Shown in pieces: positions 16,338 through 25,500 of a DNA stretch of 40,856 bases; the first letter of the stretch is position 1, and every line of letters begins with the position of its first letter. This DNA comes from an uncultured Moraxellaceae bacterium (GTDB lineage: Bacteria; Pseudomonadota; Gammaproteobacteria; Pseudomonadales; Moraxellaceae), in the NCBI GenBank assembly GCA_937952925.1, contig CALFYA010000261.1:1-40856 (forward strand), written 5' to 3'. The notes below the pieces were generated by a model. The model was not told the DNA's origin and did not search any database. It was given only the letters and a program-made list of their open reading frames with translations. The translations under genes were made by a program, and so were the position numbers.

Positions 16338-16817
16338 ATGATTGACTCGGAAGGTTTCCGACCCAATGTCGGCATCATTTTGGCAAATGCTCATGGGCAA
16401 GTGCTGTGGGCCAAGCGTATCGGACACGATGCGTGGCAGTTTCCGCAAGGCGGAATCCAAGATGGTGAAACGCCCGAACAGGCGTTGTATCGTGAATTGC
16501 AAGAAGAAGTCGGCTTGCGGCCTGAGCATGTCCGCTTACTTGCACAAACGCGTGGCTGGCTGCGTTATCGTTTGCCCCATCGTTATATTCGCCAAGAAAG
16601 CGATCCGGTGTGTATTGGGCAAAAACAAAAGTGGTTTTTGCTACAACTGATCGCGCCCACCAGTGAAATCCAGCTTGATGCCAGCAGTCCTGCCGAATTT
16701 GACCATTGGATGTGGGTGAGTTATTGGTATCCTCTTGGTCAAGTCGTGTCGTTTAAACGCGAAGTGTACCGTAAGGCGCTGCTTGAGCTATCAAGCCGTT
16801 TACCCCTCAAGGATTAA
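16338..16817 (+). CDS. rppH: RNA pyrophosphohydrolase
   Basis: This is a 159-residue Nudix hydrolase that removes pyrophosphate from 5'-triphosphate RNA and so starts 5'-end-dependent mRNA decay. The Nudix box spans residues 38-60 (GGIQDGETPE then REL-EEVGL). The start MIDSEGFRPNVGIIL and the segments RYRLP and IGQKQKWFLLQL match RppH rather than other Nudix enzymes. The Shine-Dalgarno is weak (AAGG). It is followed by ptsP after 21 bases, the known rppH-ptsP order. RNase E, encoded 6 kb further on, acts downstream of it in mRNA decay. Confidence 0.95.
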   Translation: MIDSEGFRPNVGIILANAHGQVLWAKRIGHDAWQFPQGGIQDGETPEQALYRELQEEVGLRPEHVRLLAQTRGWLRYRLPHRYIRQESDPVCIGQKQKWFLLQLIAPTSEIQLDASSPAEFDHWMWVSYWYPLGQVVSFKREVYRKALLELSSRLPLKD

Positions 16818-16838
16818 TTGCCAATTAGGATTGTCCAT

Positions 16839-19142
16839 ATGCCCAGTGTGCCCATGCAACTCGAAACCCTACGCCGCATCGTGCAAGAAGTCGATGCGAT
16901 GCCGAGCTTGCATGAAGCACTCGAAACCATGGTCGAACTGGTCGCCGAAGCGATGGACGCCGATGTCTGTTCGGTGTATTTGCTCGACGAGCGCAATCAA
17001 CGCTATGTATTGATGGCCTCCAAAGGCCTCAATGCCAATGCCGTGGGGGAAGTCTCCCTCGCCAAAGGCGAAGGCTTGGTCGGTTTGGTGGGTCAACGCG
17101 AAGAAATCATCAACCTCGATGATGCCGCCTCGCACCCGCGCTTTTTTTATCTGCCCGAAACTGGCGAAGAACGCTACAACGCGTTTTTGGGCATTCCGAT
17201 CATGTATCGGCGCAAGGTGATGGGCGTGATGGTGGTACAGCATCGCGACCGCAAAGCCTTTTCTGAAGCCTCTGAATCGTTTTTGGTCACCTTGTGTGCA
17301 CAGTTGTCTGGCGCAATCGCCCATGCGCATGCGGTGGGTCAAGTCGATGTATTTCGCAAACCATCGAGTACGCCGTCGGCCAAAACCTTCCAAGGCATCG
17401 CCGGTGCGGGTGGGATTGCCATCGGTCGTGGCGTGGTGCTGTATCCACCCGCCGATATTGACCTGATCCCCGACCGGCAAGCCGAAGATCCGGCTGATGA
17501 GCTGCGGTTACTACAAACCGCGGTCAAACAAGTACGCATCGACATCGCTGATCTTGATCACAAGATGCAAGATTCCTTGATGGATGAAGAACGTGCCTTG
17601 TTTGGCGTGTATCTGCGTATGCTCGACGACAATGCCCTACCTGCCGAAATTGCCGCCAAAATTCGCGGGGGCAGTTGGGCGCAAGGGGCTGTGCGCTCGG
17701 TGATTGAAGAACACGCTGCGCATTTTGCCCAAATGGACGATGAATACCTGCGCGAACGGGTGTCAGACCTGCGGGATTTGGGGCGGCGGATTTTAGCCAA
17801 ACTGCAAGCCTCCGATAGTCAAAATCGTGACATTGCCGAAGACAGCATTTTGCTGGGTGAAGAAATCAGCACTGCCACCTTGGTCGAATTGCCACTCAAC
17901 AACATCGCGGCGATTGTCACCACCGAAGGGGCTGCCAACTCGCATATGGTGATTGTGGCGCGTGCACTGGGCATTCCCACTGTGGTGGGCGTGACCGAAC
18001 TGCCGATTACCCAGCTGGATGATGCCGAAATTGTGGTGGATGCGCATCAAGGGCGGGTGTTTGTACATCCTGTCCGCCGCTTGCGTCAACGTTATCGCGA
18101 AGTGCAGCGCGAAGAGCAACAAGCCGCCAAAGACCTCAAAGTCTACGAAAATCGGGATACCGTGACGCTTGATGGTCAACCGATTGCGCTCTACGTCAAC
18201 ACTGGCTTGATGATTGATGTGGTGCGTGGCTCGCAACGTGGCGCGGAAGGCGTGGGGCTGTATCGCAGTGAAATGCTGTTTATGCTGCGCGAACGTTTCC
18301 CTGGCGAAGAAGAACAGCGCCTGATTTACCGTCAGCAGCTCAGCCACTTTGCCAACAAACCGGTCATCATGCGCACGCTCGATATTGGCGCAGACAAAGA
18401 CTTGCCGTATTTTTCCATCGAAGAAGAAAACTCTGCACTTGGCTGGCGCGGTATCCGTTTTACCCTCGATCACCCTGAGATTTTTTCAGCACAAATCCGC
18501 GCCATGCTCAAAGCCAGTATTGGCCTGAACAATCTCCACATCTTGCTGCCGATGATCACCACGGTGACCGAAGTCGAAGAAGCGATGTATTTGATTGAGC
18601 GGGCGTTGTCGGAAGTGCAAGAAGAAGAACAAGTCAAAATTGCCCGCCCCAAAATCGGCGTGATGATCGAAGTCCCAAGTGTGCTGTTTCAAATCGACGA
18701 TATGGCCAGCCTAGTCGATTTCTTCTCGGTGGGTTCCAACGATCTGACCCAATATCTACTGGCGGTGGATCGTAATAACCCTCGGGTGGCGGGATTGTAC
18801 AATCAATATCACCCTGCGATTTTGCGGGCGTTGTCGCAAGTGGTCACCCGTTGTCAGGCTGCGGGGAAATCCGTCAGCGTCTGTGGCGAAATGGCAGGAG
18901 ATCCATCCACTGCAATCTTGCTGGCAGCGATGGGCTTTTCTGCCCTCTCCATGAGTGCCGCCAACCTCCTCAAGGTGCGTAAAGCCTTGTGCAATATTGA
19001 TTTGGCTTCTGCTCAAGTGCTACTTGATGATGTGCTACAGATGGATAACCCTGCGGTGATTCGAAGCTGGATTGAGCGTTATATGATTCAAAAAGGTTTG
19101 ACCGATTTGGTGCGTCCGGTACAGCATCATTACTCGCAGTAG
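16839..19142 (+). CDS. ptsP: phosphoenolpyruvate-protein phosphotransferase PtsP (EI-Ntr)
   Basis: This is a 767-residue protein, the first enzyme of the nitrogen phosphotransferase relay (PtsP to NPr to EIIA-Ntr), cytosolic. Residues about 1-170 form a GAF domain (LETLRRIVQEVDA to the VVQHRD area). The PEP-utilising enzyme N-terminal and phosphohistidine domains follow, with His369 in ANSHMVIVARALGIPTVVG. The TIM-barrel PEP-binding domain is at about 440-730, with GAEGVGLYRSEMLFM, MRTLDIGADK, GSNDLTQY and CGEMAGD. The ATG at 16839 has TAGGA eight bases upstream; a TTG frame begins at 16818. It probably forms an operon with rppH. No terminator with a T run is visible. Confidence 0.95.
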   Translation: MPSVPMQLETLRRIVQEVDAMPSLHEALETMVELVAEAMDADVCSVYLLDERNQRYVLMASKGLNANAVGEVSLAKGEGLVGLVGQREEIINLDDAASHPRFFYLPETGEERYNAFLGIPIMYRRKVMGVMVVQHRDRKAFSEASESFLVTLCAQLSGAIAHAHAVGQVDVFRKPSSTPSAKTFQGIAGAGGIAIGRGVVLYPPADIDLIPDRQAEDPADELRLLQTAVKQVRIDIADLDHKMQDSLMDEERALFGVYLRMLDDNALPAEIAAKIRGGSWAQGAVRSVIEEHAAHFAQMDDEYLRERVSDLRDLGRRILAKLQASDSQNRDIAEDSILLGEEISTATLVELPLNNIAAIVTTEGAANSHMVIVARALGIPTVVGVTELPITQLDDAEIVVDAHQGRVFVHPVRRLRQRYREVQREEQQAAKDLKVYENRDTVTLDGQPIALYVNTGLMIDVVRGSQRGAEGVGLYRSEMLFMLRERFPGEEEQRLIYRQQLSHFANKPVIMRTLDIGADKDLPYFSIEEENSALGWRGIRFTLDHPEIFSAQIRAMLKASIGLNNLHILLPMITTVTEVEEAMYLIERALSEVQEEEQVKIARPKIGVMIEVPSVLFQIDDMASLVDFFSVGSNDLTQYLLAVDRNNPRVAGLYNQYHPAILRALSQVVTRCQAAGKSVSVCGEMAGDPSTAILLAAMGFSALSMSAANLLKVRKALCNIDLASAQVLLDDVLQMDNPAVIRSWIERYMIQKGLTDLVRPVQHHYSQ

Positions 19143-19152
19143 ACCTTCTGAT

Positions 19153-19198
19153 TGACAAAAAAGTACAAGGGTATGCCTTTGTATGACTACTTTTGTCA
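19153..19198. repeat. imperfect inverted repeat after ptsP, possible terminator or operator
   Basis: TGACAAAA-AAGTA and TACTTTTGTCA form nested arms around AAGG-GTATG-CCTTTG. It could act as a terminator after ptsP, but the T run is interrupted. The inner AAGGGTATGCCTT (19168-19180) resembles the AAGGCATGCCTT palindrome at 19218-19229, so an operator role is also possible. Confidence 0.4.
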
Positions 19199-19217
19199 TT
19201 TTTGCTGCTTTAGGATC

Positions 19218-19229
19218 AAGGCATGCCTT
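19218..19229. promoter_or_regulatory. perfect 12-bp palindrome before the broken esterase gene
   Basis: AAGGCATGCCTT is a perfect palindrome ending five bases before the presumed ATG of the esterase relic. With the similar AAGG-GTATG-CCTT site about 50 bp upstream it could be one of two sites for a regulator or repressor of this gene. Confidence 0.4.
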
Positions 19230-19233
19230 TATC

Positions 19234-20114
19234 ATGGAGCAGACTGTGGCTCGTCGACCTGTTCATCCATTTGATCATCTGCAAGGGACTGCGGCACGTC
19301 TAGCCAATTTATTACCCGATGCCGCCCATCATCGCCTTGCCGAATGGCTCAAACATCCACACACCCACCCCGATCTTGACCCTGCCATTCGTACCCTGTT
19401 GGCGGTACGCGATTGGCGTGGCGGCAAAAAAGCCTTTAGCCATGATCCGGTGCTGGCACGGGCGCGTTTTCGGCGTGAAATGCTGATGATTCGGCCACAG
19501 CCCACCCCTGTAGGTGAGGTGATTGACCTGATGATTGATGGCGCGGTGTCACCACTCGCTGCTCGTCTGTATCGCCCGATTGAAGCCAAACATGATCAGC
19601 ACTTACCACTCTTGGTGTTTTTACATGGTGGCGGTTATGTGGTGGGGGAAATTTGGCAGCCACAGCTGCGGCCAATCTGGCTGGTATGCCGGATGCACCC
19701 GCAGCACAGTTGCTGATTTATGCGGGCATCGAATTTTATATGCAAACTGAATCCAAACAACGCTATAGCGACGGGTTATTTTTGAGTCATGATGATGTAC
19801 GCGATGCGTATTTGCGCTACAACCCCGATGAGCGTTTTGCCCCAACAGACCCGCGCCTATGCCCAATCTACGCCCCCTCACATGCCAACCTTGCCCCTGC
19901 TTTGGTGATCAGCGCCGAACATGATGTGCTGCGGGATGAAGCCGAAGTGTATGCACGCAAACTGCGTGAGGCAGGCACCATCTGTATGATGCGCCGTGTG
20001 GCCGGACAAGCACATGGCTTTATCAATATCACCGCCATCAATCGCCGTGCTTATCAAGCGACGGTGCAGATGGCGGTGGATTTTCGCTTGTTGCTGGATG
20101 ATGAGGTGTTTTAG
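19234..20114 (+). pseudogene. alpha/beta-hydrolase (hormone-sensitive-lipase-like esterase) broken by internal deletion
   Basis: Two frames make up one recognisable enzyme. The first (19234 to about 19645) ends with LLVFLHGGGYVVGE, the oxyanion-hole motif of the HSL family. The second (about 19650 to the TAG/TTT end at 20114) starts with LAATAAANLAGMPDAPAAQLLIYA, which normally follows the GDSAGG nucleophile. It then carries the catalytic Asp (SAEHDVLRDE) and His (GQAHGFINI). The intervening ~60-70 residues, including GDSAGG, are missing and the reading frame shifts at the join. So this is a relic of a roughly 350-residue esterase and not a functional one. The sequence around the join (AAATTTGGCAGCC) is compatible with a microhomology deletion. 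The 3' end overlaps the convergent HAD gene by four bases. Confidence 0.8.
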
Positions 20115-20749
20115 GTCAGCAATAATGGATGCAAACTCGGCACATCATCCACCACTGCACGCGGTCGATGTTGCTGCAACAATGCCGGTGGATGCACGCC
20201 GTAACTCACCCCAATACTCGGCATGGCGATGTTCGCCGCCATTTCCAGATCATAGGTGGTGTCACCCACCATGATGCACTGATCGGGAGTCACACCCAGA
20301 TACGCCACAATCTCTTGCAACATCTGTGGATGGGGTTTGGATTGCGTTTCGCCTGCGCAGCGAGTGATGGCAAACCGATCTGTGGTGCCCGATTGCGCCA
20401 ACACACGATCCAAACCAGCACGGCTTTTGCCGGTTGCCACTGCCAGCAAAATCCCTTGCTGATCCAACGCATCCAACAACTCAGGTACACCTGCAAATAA
20501 CGCGGTGTGGCTGCTATTGGCGACATAATGCCGTGAATATTCGGCTTGGATTTCTGCACGCCAATGTGGATGATACGGAAATAACGCCGCCATCGCTTCG
20601 GGCAGCCCCAAGCCAATCACATTGGCGGCTTGCTCACGTGTGAGCGGCAACTCGTACAGATTAGCGGCATGCATCAGGCTATCGACGATATGCCCGACCG
20701 AATCCATCAAAGTGCCATCCCAGTCAAAAATCACCACTTTAGGCGGCAT
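20111..20749 (-). CDS. HAD-superfamily hydrolase (phosphoglycolate-phosphatase-like)
   Basis: This is a cytosolic HAD-IA phosphatase of 212 residues. Motif I is FDWDGTLMDS (Asp9, Asp11), motif II is VATGKS, the Lys is in SKPHP, and motif IV is MVGDTTYDLEMA. The cap region (about 17-80) resembles phosphoglycolate phosphatase-like enzymes, but the substrate is not known. Its ATG lies one base past the rluC stop, with GGAGG six bases upstream inside rluC, so translation is coupled. In pseudomonads rluC is followed by this type of HAD gene too. Its stop overlaps the esterase relic by four bases. Confidence 0.9.
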   Translation of the reverse strand: MPPKVVIFDWDGTLMDSVGHIVDSLMHAANLYELPLTREQAANVIGLGLPEAMAALFPYHPHWRAEIQAEYSRHYVANSSHTALFAGVPELLDALDQQGILLAVATGKSRAGLDRVLAQSGTTDRFAITRCAGETQSKPHPQMLQEIVAYLGVTPDQCIMVGDTTYDLEMAANIAMPSIGVSYGVHPPALLQQHRPRAVVDDVPSLHPLLLT

Positions 20750-20750
20750 C

Positions 20751-21995
20751 TTAATCCTCCATGTCGGGGTGCCATGTCACGTTGGTGGCAACAGGCATGC
20801 TGGTCGTGGCTTTGGTTTTTTCAGTTTTGGCTTTGTCGGCTTTGGGTGCAGTTGTGCCACTCACCTTGGGTTTGCGTAGTGAATCAATCAACTGCTGCAT
20901 ATCGTCGGCAAGCGGCGCTTCAATCACCGGATAATCGGGAATACTCAAGCGACTGGCATGCAAGCACAAACGGCGCGGCACAATACCGTGATCGGGTTTG
21001 TCATGACCATATTTATCATCACCAAGCAAAGGATGCCCAATCGACAAGCCATGCACACGGATTTGATGGGTACGACCGGTGAGCGGACTCGCCTCCACCC
21101 ATGTGGCTTTACCAGCAAAACGCTCGAGTACCCGCCAATTGGTTTGGCTGGGTTTACCATCGGCTGCGACACGCACACGACGCTCACCATTGGCAAGCTC
21201 ATAGCGCAAGAGCGGCGCATCAATGCGTTGTTGATCGAGCAGCACGTTGCCTTTGACCAAGGCGTGATAGGTTTTACGAATCCGCCCTTCACGCAGATCA
21301 TCTTGTAGTTTCTTGAGCGTGCTGCGTTTTTTGGCAATCATGAGCAAGCCCGAGGTGTCACGGTCGATGCGATGTACCAATTCCAAATAGGATTTTTGCG
21401 TGGCTTGGCGGATCGCTTCAATCACCCCAAACGCCACCCCACTGCCCCCATGTACCGCAAGACCAGCGGGTTTATTGACCACCAATAACCCGTCGTCTTC
21501 ATACACCACCCGTTTGAGCAAACTTTGCGCGAGGTCATCACTGATCACCACAGCGCTGTTGTCATCGGTTTTGATTTGACGACGAATTGGCGCGACACGG
21601 ATTTGATCGCCAATTTGCAAACGAGTATCGGCGCGCACACGGCCTTTGTTGACGCGCACTTCGCCTTCACGAATCAGACGATAAATACGGGTCTTGGGTA
21701 CGCCTTTGAGACGAGCGACCAAAAAATTATCGAGTCGTTGGTCTTCTTGATGCTCAGTCACCTCAAACCACGTCACTTGCTGCCACAACTGTGTGTCGTG
21801 TTGATGATCCTGTTCTGCAACAGGCGCATCATTTTGTTGGGATTGTGCAACAGCAGCGGCACGCTCACGCTGTGCTTTGGGTGGGCGCGACGGGGCTGAT
21901 GTGCCCCGCTGTGCTGATGAGGGACGCGGGGCACCAGAGGTCTTTTGCCGACGATCTTGTGCAGGAGAGGTGCGAGGTTTTCGGGAATTCGTCAT
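20751..21995 (-). CDS. rluC: 23S rRNA pseudouridine synthase RluC, with low-complexity extensions
   Basis: This 414-residue protein is longer than E. coli RluC (about 319). It makes pseudouridines at 955, 2504 and 2580 of 23S rRNA in E. coli. The N-terminal 75 residues are a Ser/Pro/Lys/Arg/Gln-rich tail with no fold; then come the S4 RNA-binding domain (about 82-140, RLDNFLVARLKGVPKTRIYRLIR) and the catalytic domain with HRIDRDTSGLL, catalytic Asp211. About the last 40 residues are another charged, Lys/Ala/Thr-rich tail. The start ATG has no clear Shine-Dalgarno. It lies divergent from rne, the classical arrangement, and is coupled to the HAD gene downstream. Confidence 0.93.
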   Translation of the reverse strand: MTNSRKPRTSPAQDRRQKTSGAPRPSSAQRGTSAPSRPPKAQRERAAAVAQSQQNDAPVAEQDHQHDTQLWQQVTWFEVTEHQEDQRLDNFLVARLKGVPKTRIYRLIREGEVRVNKGRVRADTRLQIGDQIRVAPIRRQIKTDDNSAVVISDDLAQSLLKRVVYEDDGLLVVNKPAGLAVHGGSGVAFGVIEAIRQATQKSYLELVHRIDRDTSGLLMIAKKRSTLKKLQDDLREGRIRKTYHALVKGNVLLDQQRIDAPLLRYELANGERRVRVAADGKPSQTNWRVLERFAGKATWVEASPLTGRTHQIRVHGLSIGHPLLGDDKYGHDKPDHGIVPRRLCLHASRLSIPDYPVIEAPLADDMQQLIDSLRKPKVSGTTAPKADKAKTEKTKATTSMPVATNVTWHPDMED

Positions 21996-22023
21996 AACAA
22001 CCGTATGCTTGAGAAAAAAGGTT

Positions 22024-22599
22024 TGCTATAGTCGGCGCACGGTTGCTCCAACTGTAGATGGATCAAACGAACGAATACGCCCTTGCCGAGGGCAATTGAA
22101 ATCGGCAAAACCCATCCACGCCGGCATTGTATCGCGTTTTACATACAAATAGGCCCGTTGTTGGGTGGTAGTCTCGTCTGGTTTTTGCTGGACTTTAAAC
22201 GCAACTGATGCACACATGACAGACGGCTATCTGTTGAGAGTTGAGCGATTGTGTTTGTGAGGTCTTCCCCCTCATCAGGGATTGGTGATATGCCCTTGCA
22301 GTGATGGCGCGATCCGCCGTCTGCCCCTGCCCTCATCCACGCACTGTGATGATGCGGCGCTGTGCAAAACCAATGTCGATCAGCGACCAAGGCAAAACCA
22401 AACACTGCCCACTGTACAACAAAGCCACACCACGTCTAGGCACTATGGGCGCTTATCTGCGCGCCATGGCACGACCGCCCACCGACAATCGAGATTGTTT
22501 GGTGTTGTGGCAACGAACGCCTGCGCTCCTGTTGATCAGGTGAGCATGGCTGTGGTCTGCACGCTGTCAGACTGTGCGTCACACTAAGGTGTCACGCCC
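22024..22599 (+). promoter_or_regulatory. rne promoter and long 5' untranslated leader
   Basis: The 604 bp between rluC and rne hold no gene. TG-n-TATAGT (TG 22024-22025, -10 at 22027-22032) is an extended -10 promoter, giving a leader of about 560 bases. Visible hairpins are TTGCCGA (22083-22089) with TCGGCAA (22102-22108), and ATGGGCGC/GCGCGCCAT (22445-22467). Long leaders with stem-loops cleaved by RNase E control rne in E. coli and occur in pseudomonads (the rne-II motif); the same role here is inference. AAGGTG precedes the ATG by eight bases. Confidence 0.6.
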
Positions 22600-25500
22600 A
22601 TGAAACGTATGCTGATTAATGCGACACACGCCGAAGAAATTCGCGTCGCACTGATTAATGGAAATCGCTTGTACGATTTCGACCTTGAAAATCGCACCCG
22701 CGAGCAAAAGAAATCCAACATCTACAAAGGCCATGTGACACGGGTTGAGCCGTCACTTGAAGCGGTGTTTGTGGAATATGGCGCCAATCGTCAAGGCTTC
22801 TTGTCGATGCGCGAAATTGCCCCCAACTACTTTCGTGCCGATCCACGCAATACCAACAATATTCGTGAATTGATCACCGAAGGCACTGAGCTGTTGGTGC
22901 AAGTTGAAAAAGAAGAACGCGGCAACAAAGGCGCTGCACTTTCCACCTTTATCTCGCTGGCCGGTCGTTATTTGGTGCTGATGCCCAACAACCCCAAAGG
23001 CGGCGGCATTAGCCGTCAAATCGCGGGCAACACCCGTGAAGAGATGAAAGAAATCCTCTCCAATCTCGACATTCCACGTTCGATGAGCGTGATTGTGCGC
23101 ACTGCGGGGATTGGTCGCACTCAAGAAGAACTGCAACTTGATTTGCAGCATCTGTTGGCGTTGTGGCAACAAATTCAACAACGTGCAGGCTCCGGCCCTT
23201 CCCCGATGCTGATTCATCAAGAAGCCGGTGTGGTGACGCGTGCGGTACGTGATTATTTGCGTGATGACATCGCTGAAGTGTTGATTGATAGCGAATATGC
23301 CTACAACGAAGCGGCCAGCTTTGTGCAGCAAGTGATGCCACATCAACAAGAAAAAATCCGCAAATACATGGCACCAGAGCCATTGTTTGCGCGTTTTGGC
23401 ATTGAAAGCCAAATCGAAACTGCCTATCAGCGCGAAGTCAAACTGCCATCGGGCGGCTCGATTGTGATCGACCAAACCGAAGCGTTAGTCTCCATCGACA
23501 TCAACTCCGCCAAAGCCACCCGTGGTGCCGACGTTGAAGACACCGCACTCAACACCAACCTTGAAGCCGCTGATGAAATCGCCCGTCAATTGCGCTTGCG
23601 CGATATGGGTGGCCTGATCGTCATCGACTTTATTGACATGGGCAAAGAACGCAATCAGCGTGCCGTGGAGCAGCGCTTGCGTGATGCGACCCAAAGCGAC
23701 CGCGCTCGCATTCAATTTGGTCAACTGTCACGCTTTGGCCTGATGGAAATGAGCCGTCAACGCCTGCGTCCATCGCTAGAAGAATCAACCGGTTATGTCT
23801 GCCCACGCTGTCATGGCACCGGCATGATCCGTGATTTGCGCTCACTGTCGTTGTCGATCATGCGCAGCATCGAAGAGATTGCCCTGCGCGAGCGCCAAGG
23901 TGAAGTGCAAGTGCAAGTACCGGTCGAAATCGCCGCGTTCTTGCTCAACGAAAAACGCGACGCGATTGTCTATCTTGAGCAAAGCAGCCGTGTACGCATC
24001 ACCATTTTGCCGCATCCGCATTTGGATACGCCGCATTTTAATGTCCAATTCAATCGGGATGGTTTTGCACCTGCCAGCTACGAGCGCCTTGACATTGACC
24101 GCCACGAAGGTCTGGGCTACGAGCCAGACTGGCAGCAACAGCCAGCAGCGCCTGTAGAGCCTGCTGCCCGCCCAGCCAAAGCCCCCGCACGGCGTGCTGC
24201 CCCTGCACCAGAAGCAGCAACCCCCGCTGTGGCAGTCGCTGCACCAGCACCTGCACCCGTTGCTGCCACCGCAGCACCCAGCCATGCGGCTTGGTTGGAA
24301 AACCTGTTTGTCACGCGCCAAGCCAAAACCCGCGACAGCGTCAGTGCCAAAGATGCCGCAGCCAGCATTGAAGCTTTAGTCAATGGTGGTGCTGTCAGCC
24401 GTGGTCAAACCGGTCATGTCCAAGCCGTTGCTCCTGTTGCCGTTGCGACTCCTGCGCCGGCCATCGTTGAAGACAACCTCGATGAACCCATGAGCAGTGC
24501 GTATGCATCGCCCCTTGCTCCACAAGCCAAAAAAGCAGACGCGTCACCACGCCCTGAGCAAAATCGCAATAACCGCAACAATCGCAACAATCGCAATCAC
24601 AACAACCGCCAGCGCGATGAAGCGCCCGTTGCTGACCAAGGCTTTGATCCAAGCCGCAGCCAGCAACACAGCAACAACGCACCAGCCGCTGAGTTTGATG
24701 ATCAACCGCAAAATCGTCGTCAGCGCCGCCAAGCCGAGCGTCAAGACCGTCAACCTGCTGCGGTTGATACCCCTCGTCAGGTCGCCGACAATACCGACAG
24801 CTTGCCGCGTCGTGAGCGCGGTAGCCAACCGCGTCCAAGCCGTGGCCCTCGTCAACGTGACAACAGCGTGCTTGAGCAGCCAGAAACCACCGTGTCCACG
24901 GTGATTGTGGCAGAGACCCCTGCCCCTGTGTTGTTGCAAGATCCCAACGACGTGGTCATGCATGTGGTGGAGCGCAATAACCCTGCTCCTGCATCACAAG
25001 TGCAAGTGTTGTCACTTGATGAGCAGCCTAGTGCCAGCCGCCCAGTCGCGACTCCTGTTGCGACGCCAGCACCTGCGGTAGTCTCCTCATCTGCGGTCAG
25101 TGATCCGGTGATTGTCATCACCGAAGCCACCCCAGTGGAGCCAACTGAGGTCGCCCCTGCCACCGCACCAACTCGAGCGCTCAATGACCCGCGTGAGCGT
25201 CGCCGCCGTCGTGAGCTTGGTCTAGATGCCCCGATTGCTCCCGTAGCAAGCGCACCTGAGCCCAGTGTCACCGCAACTGAAGCACCGGTTGCGCCCATGC
25301 CACAGATCGTGGCTGCACCACTCAGCGGCACGGTGGGTGGATTTATCCGCGCCCAACTCGCCGACGTCGGCCAAGCACTGCTCGCTGAAGGCCGTGTGGT
25401 TGAAGCGTTCTTACAAGCGCTACAGGCACGCACAGCCGCACTCAACACACCGACACCTATCGTTGTTGATGTGCCTGTTGAAGTAGTGGTTGAGCCGGTC

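Noticed and set aside
22282..22587. 101-residue plus-strand frame in the rne leader
   Set aside because: It has no Shine-Dalgarno and codon use unlike coding DNA; it overlaps leader hairpins.
24540..24620. Repetitive AAYCGCAAY units in rne, considered as a CRISPR or tandem repeat
   Set aside because: They are codon repeats encoding the Arg/Asn-rich part of RNase E; units are about nine bases and there are no spacers.
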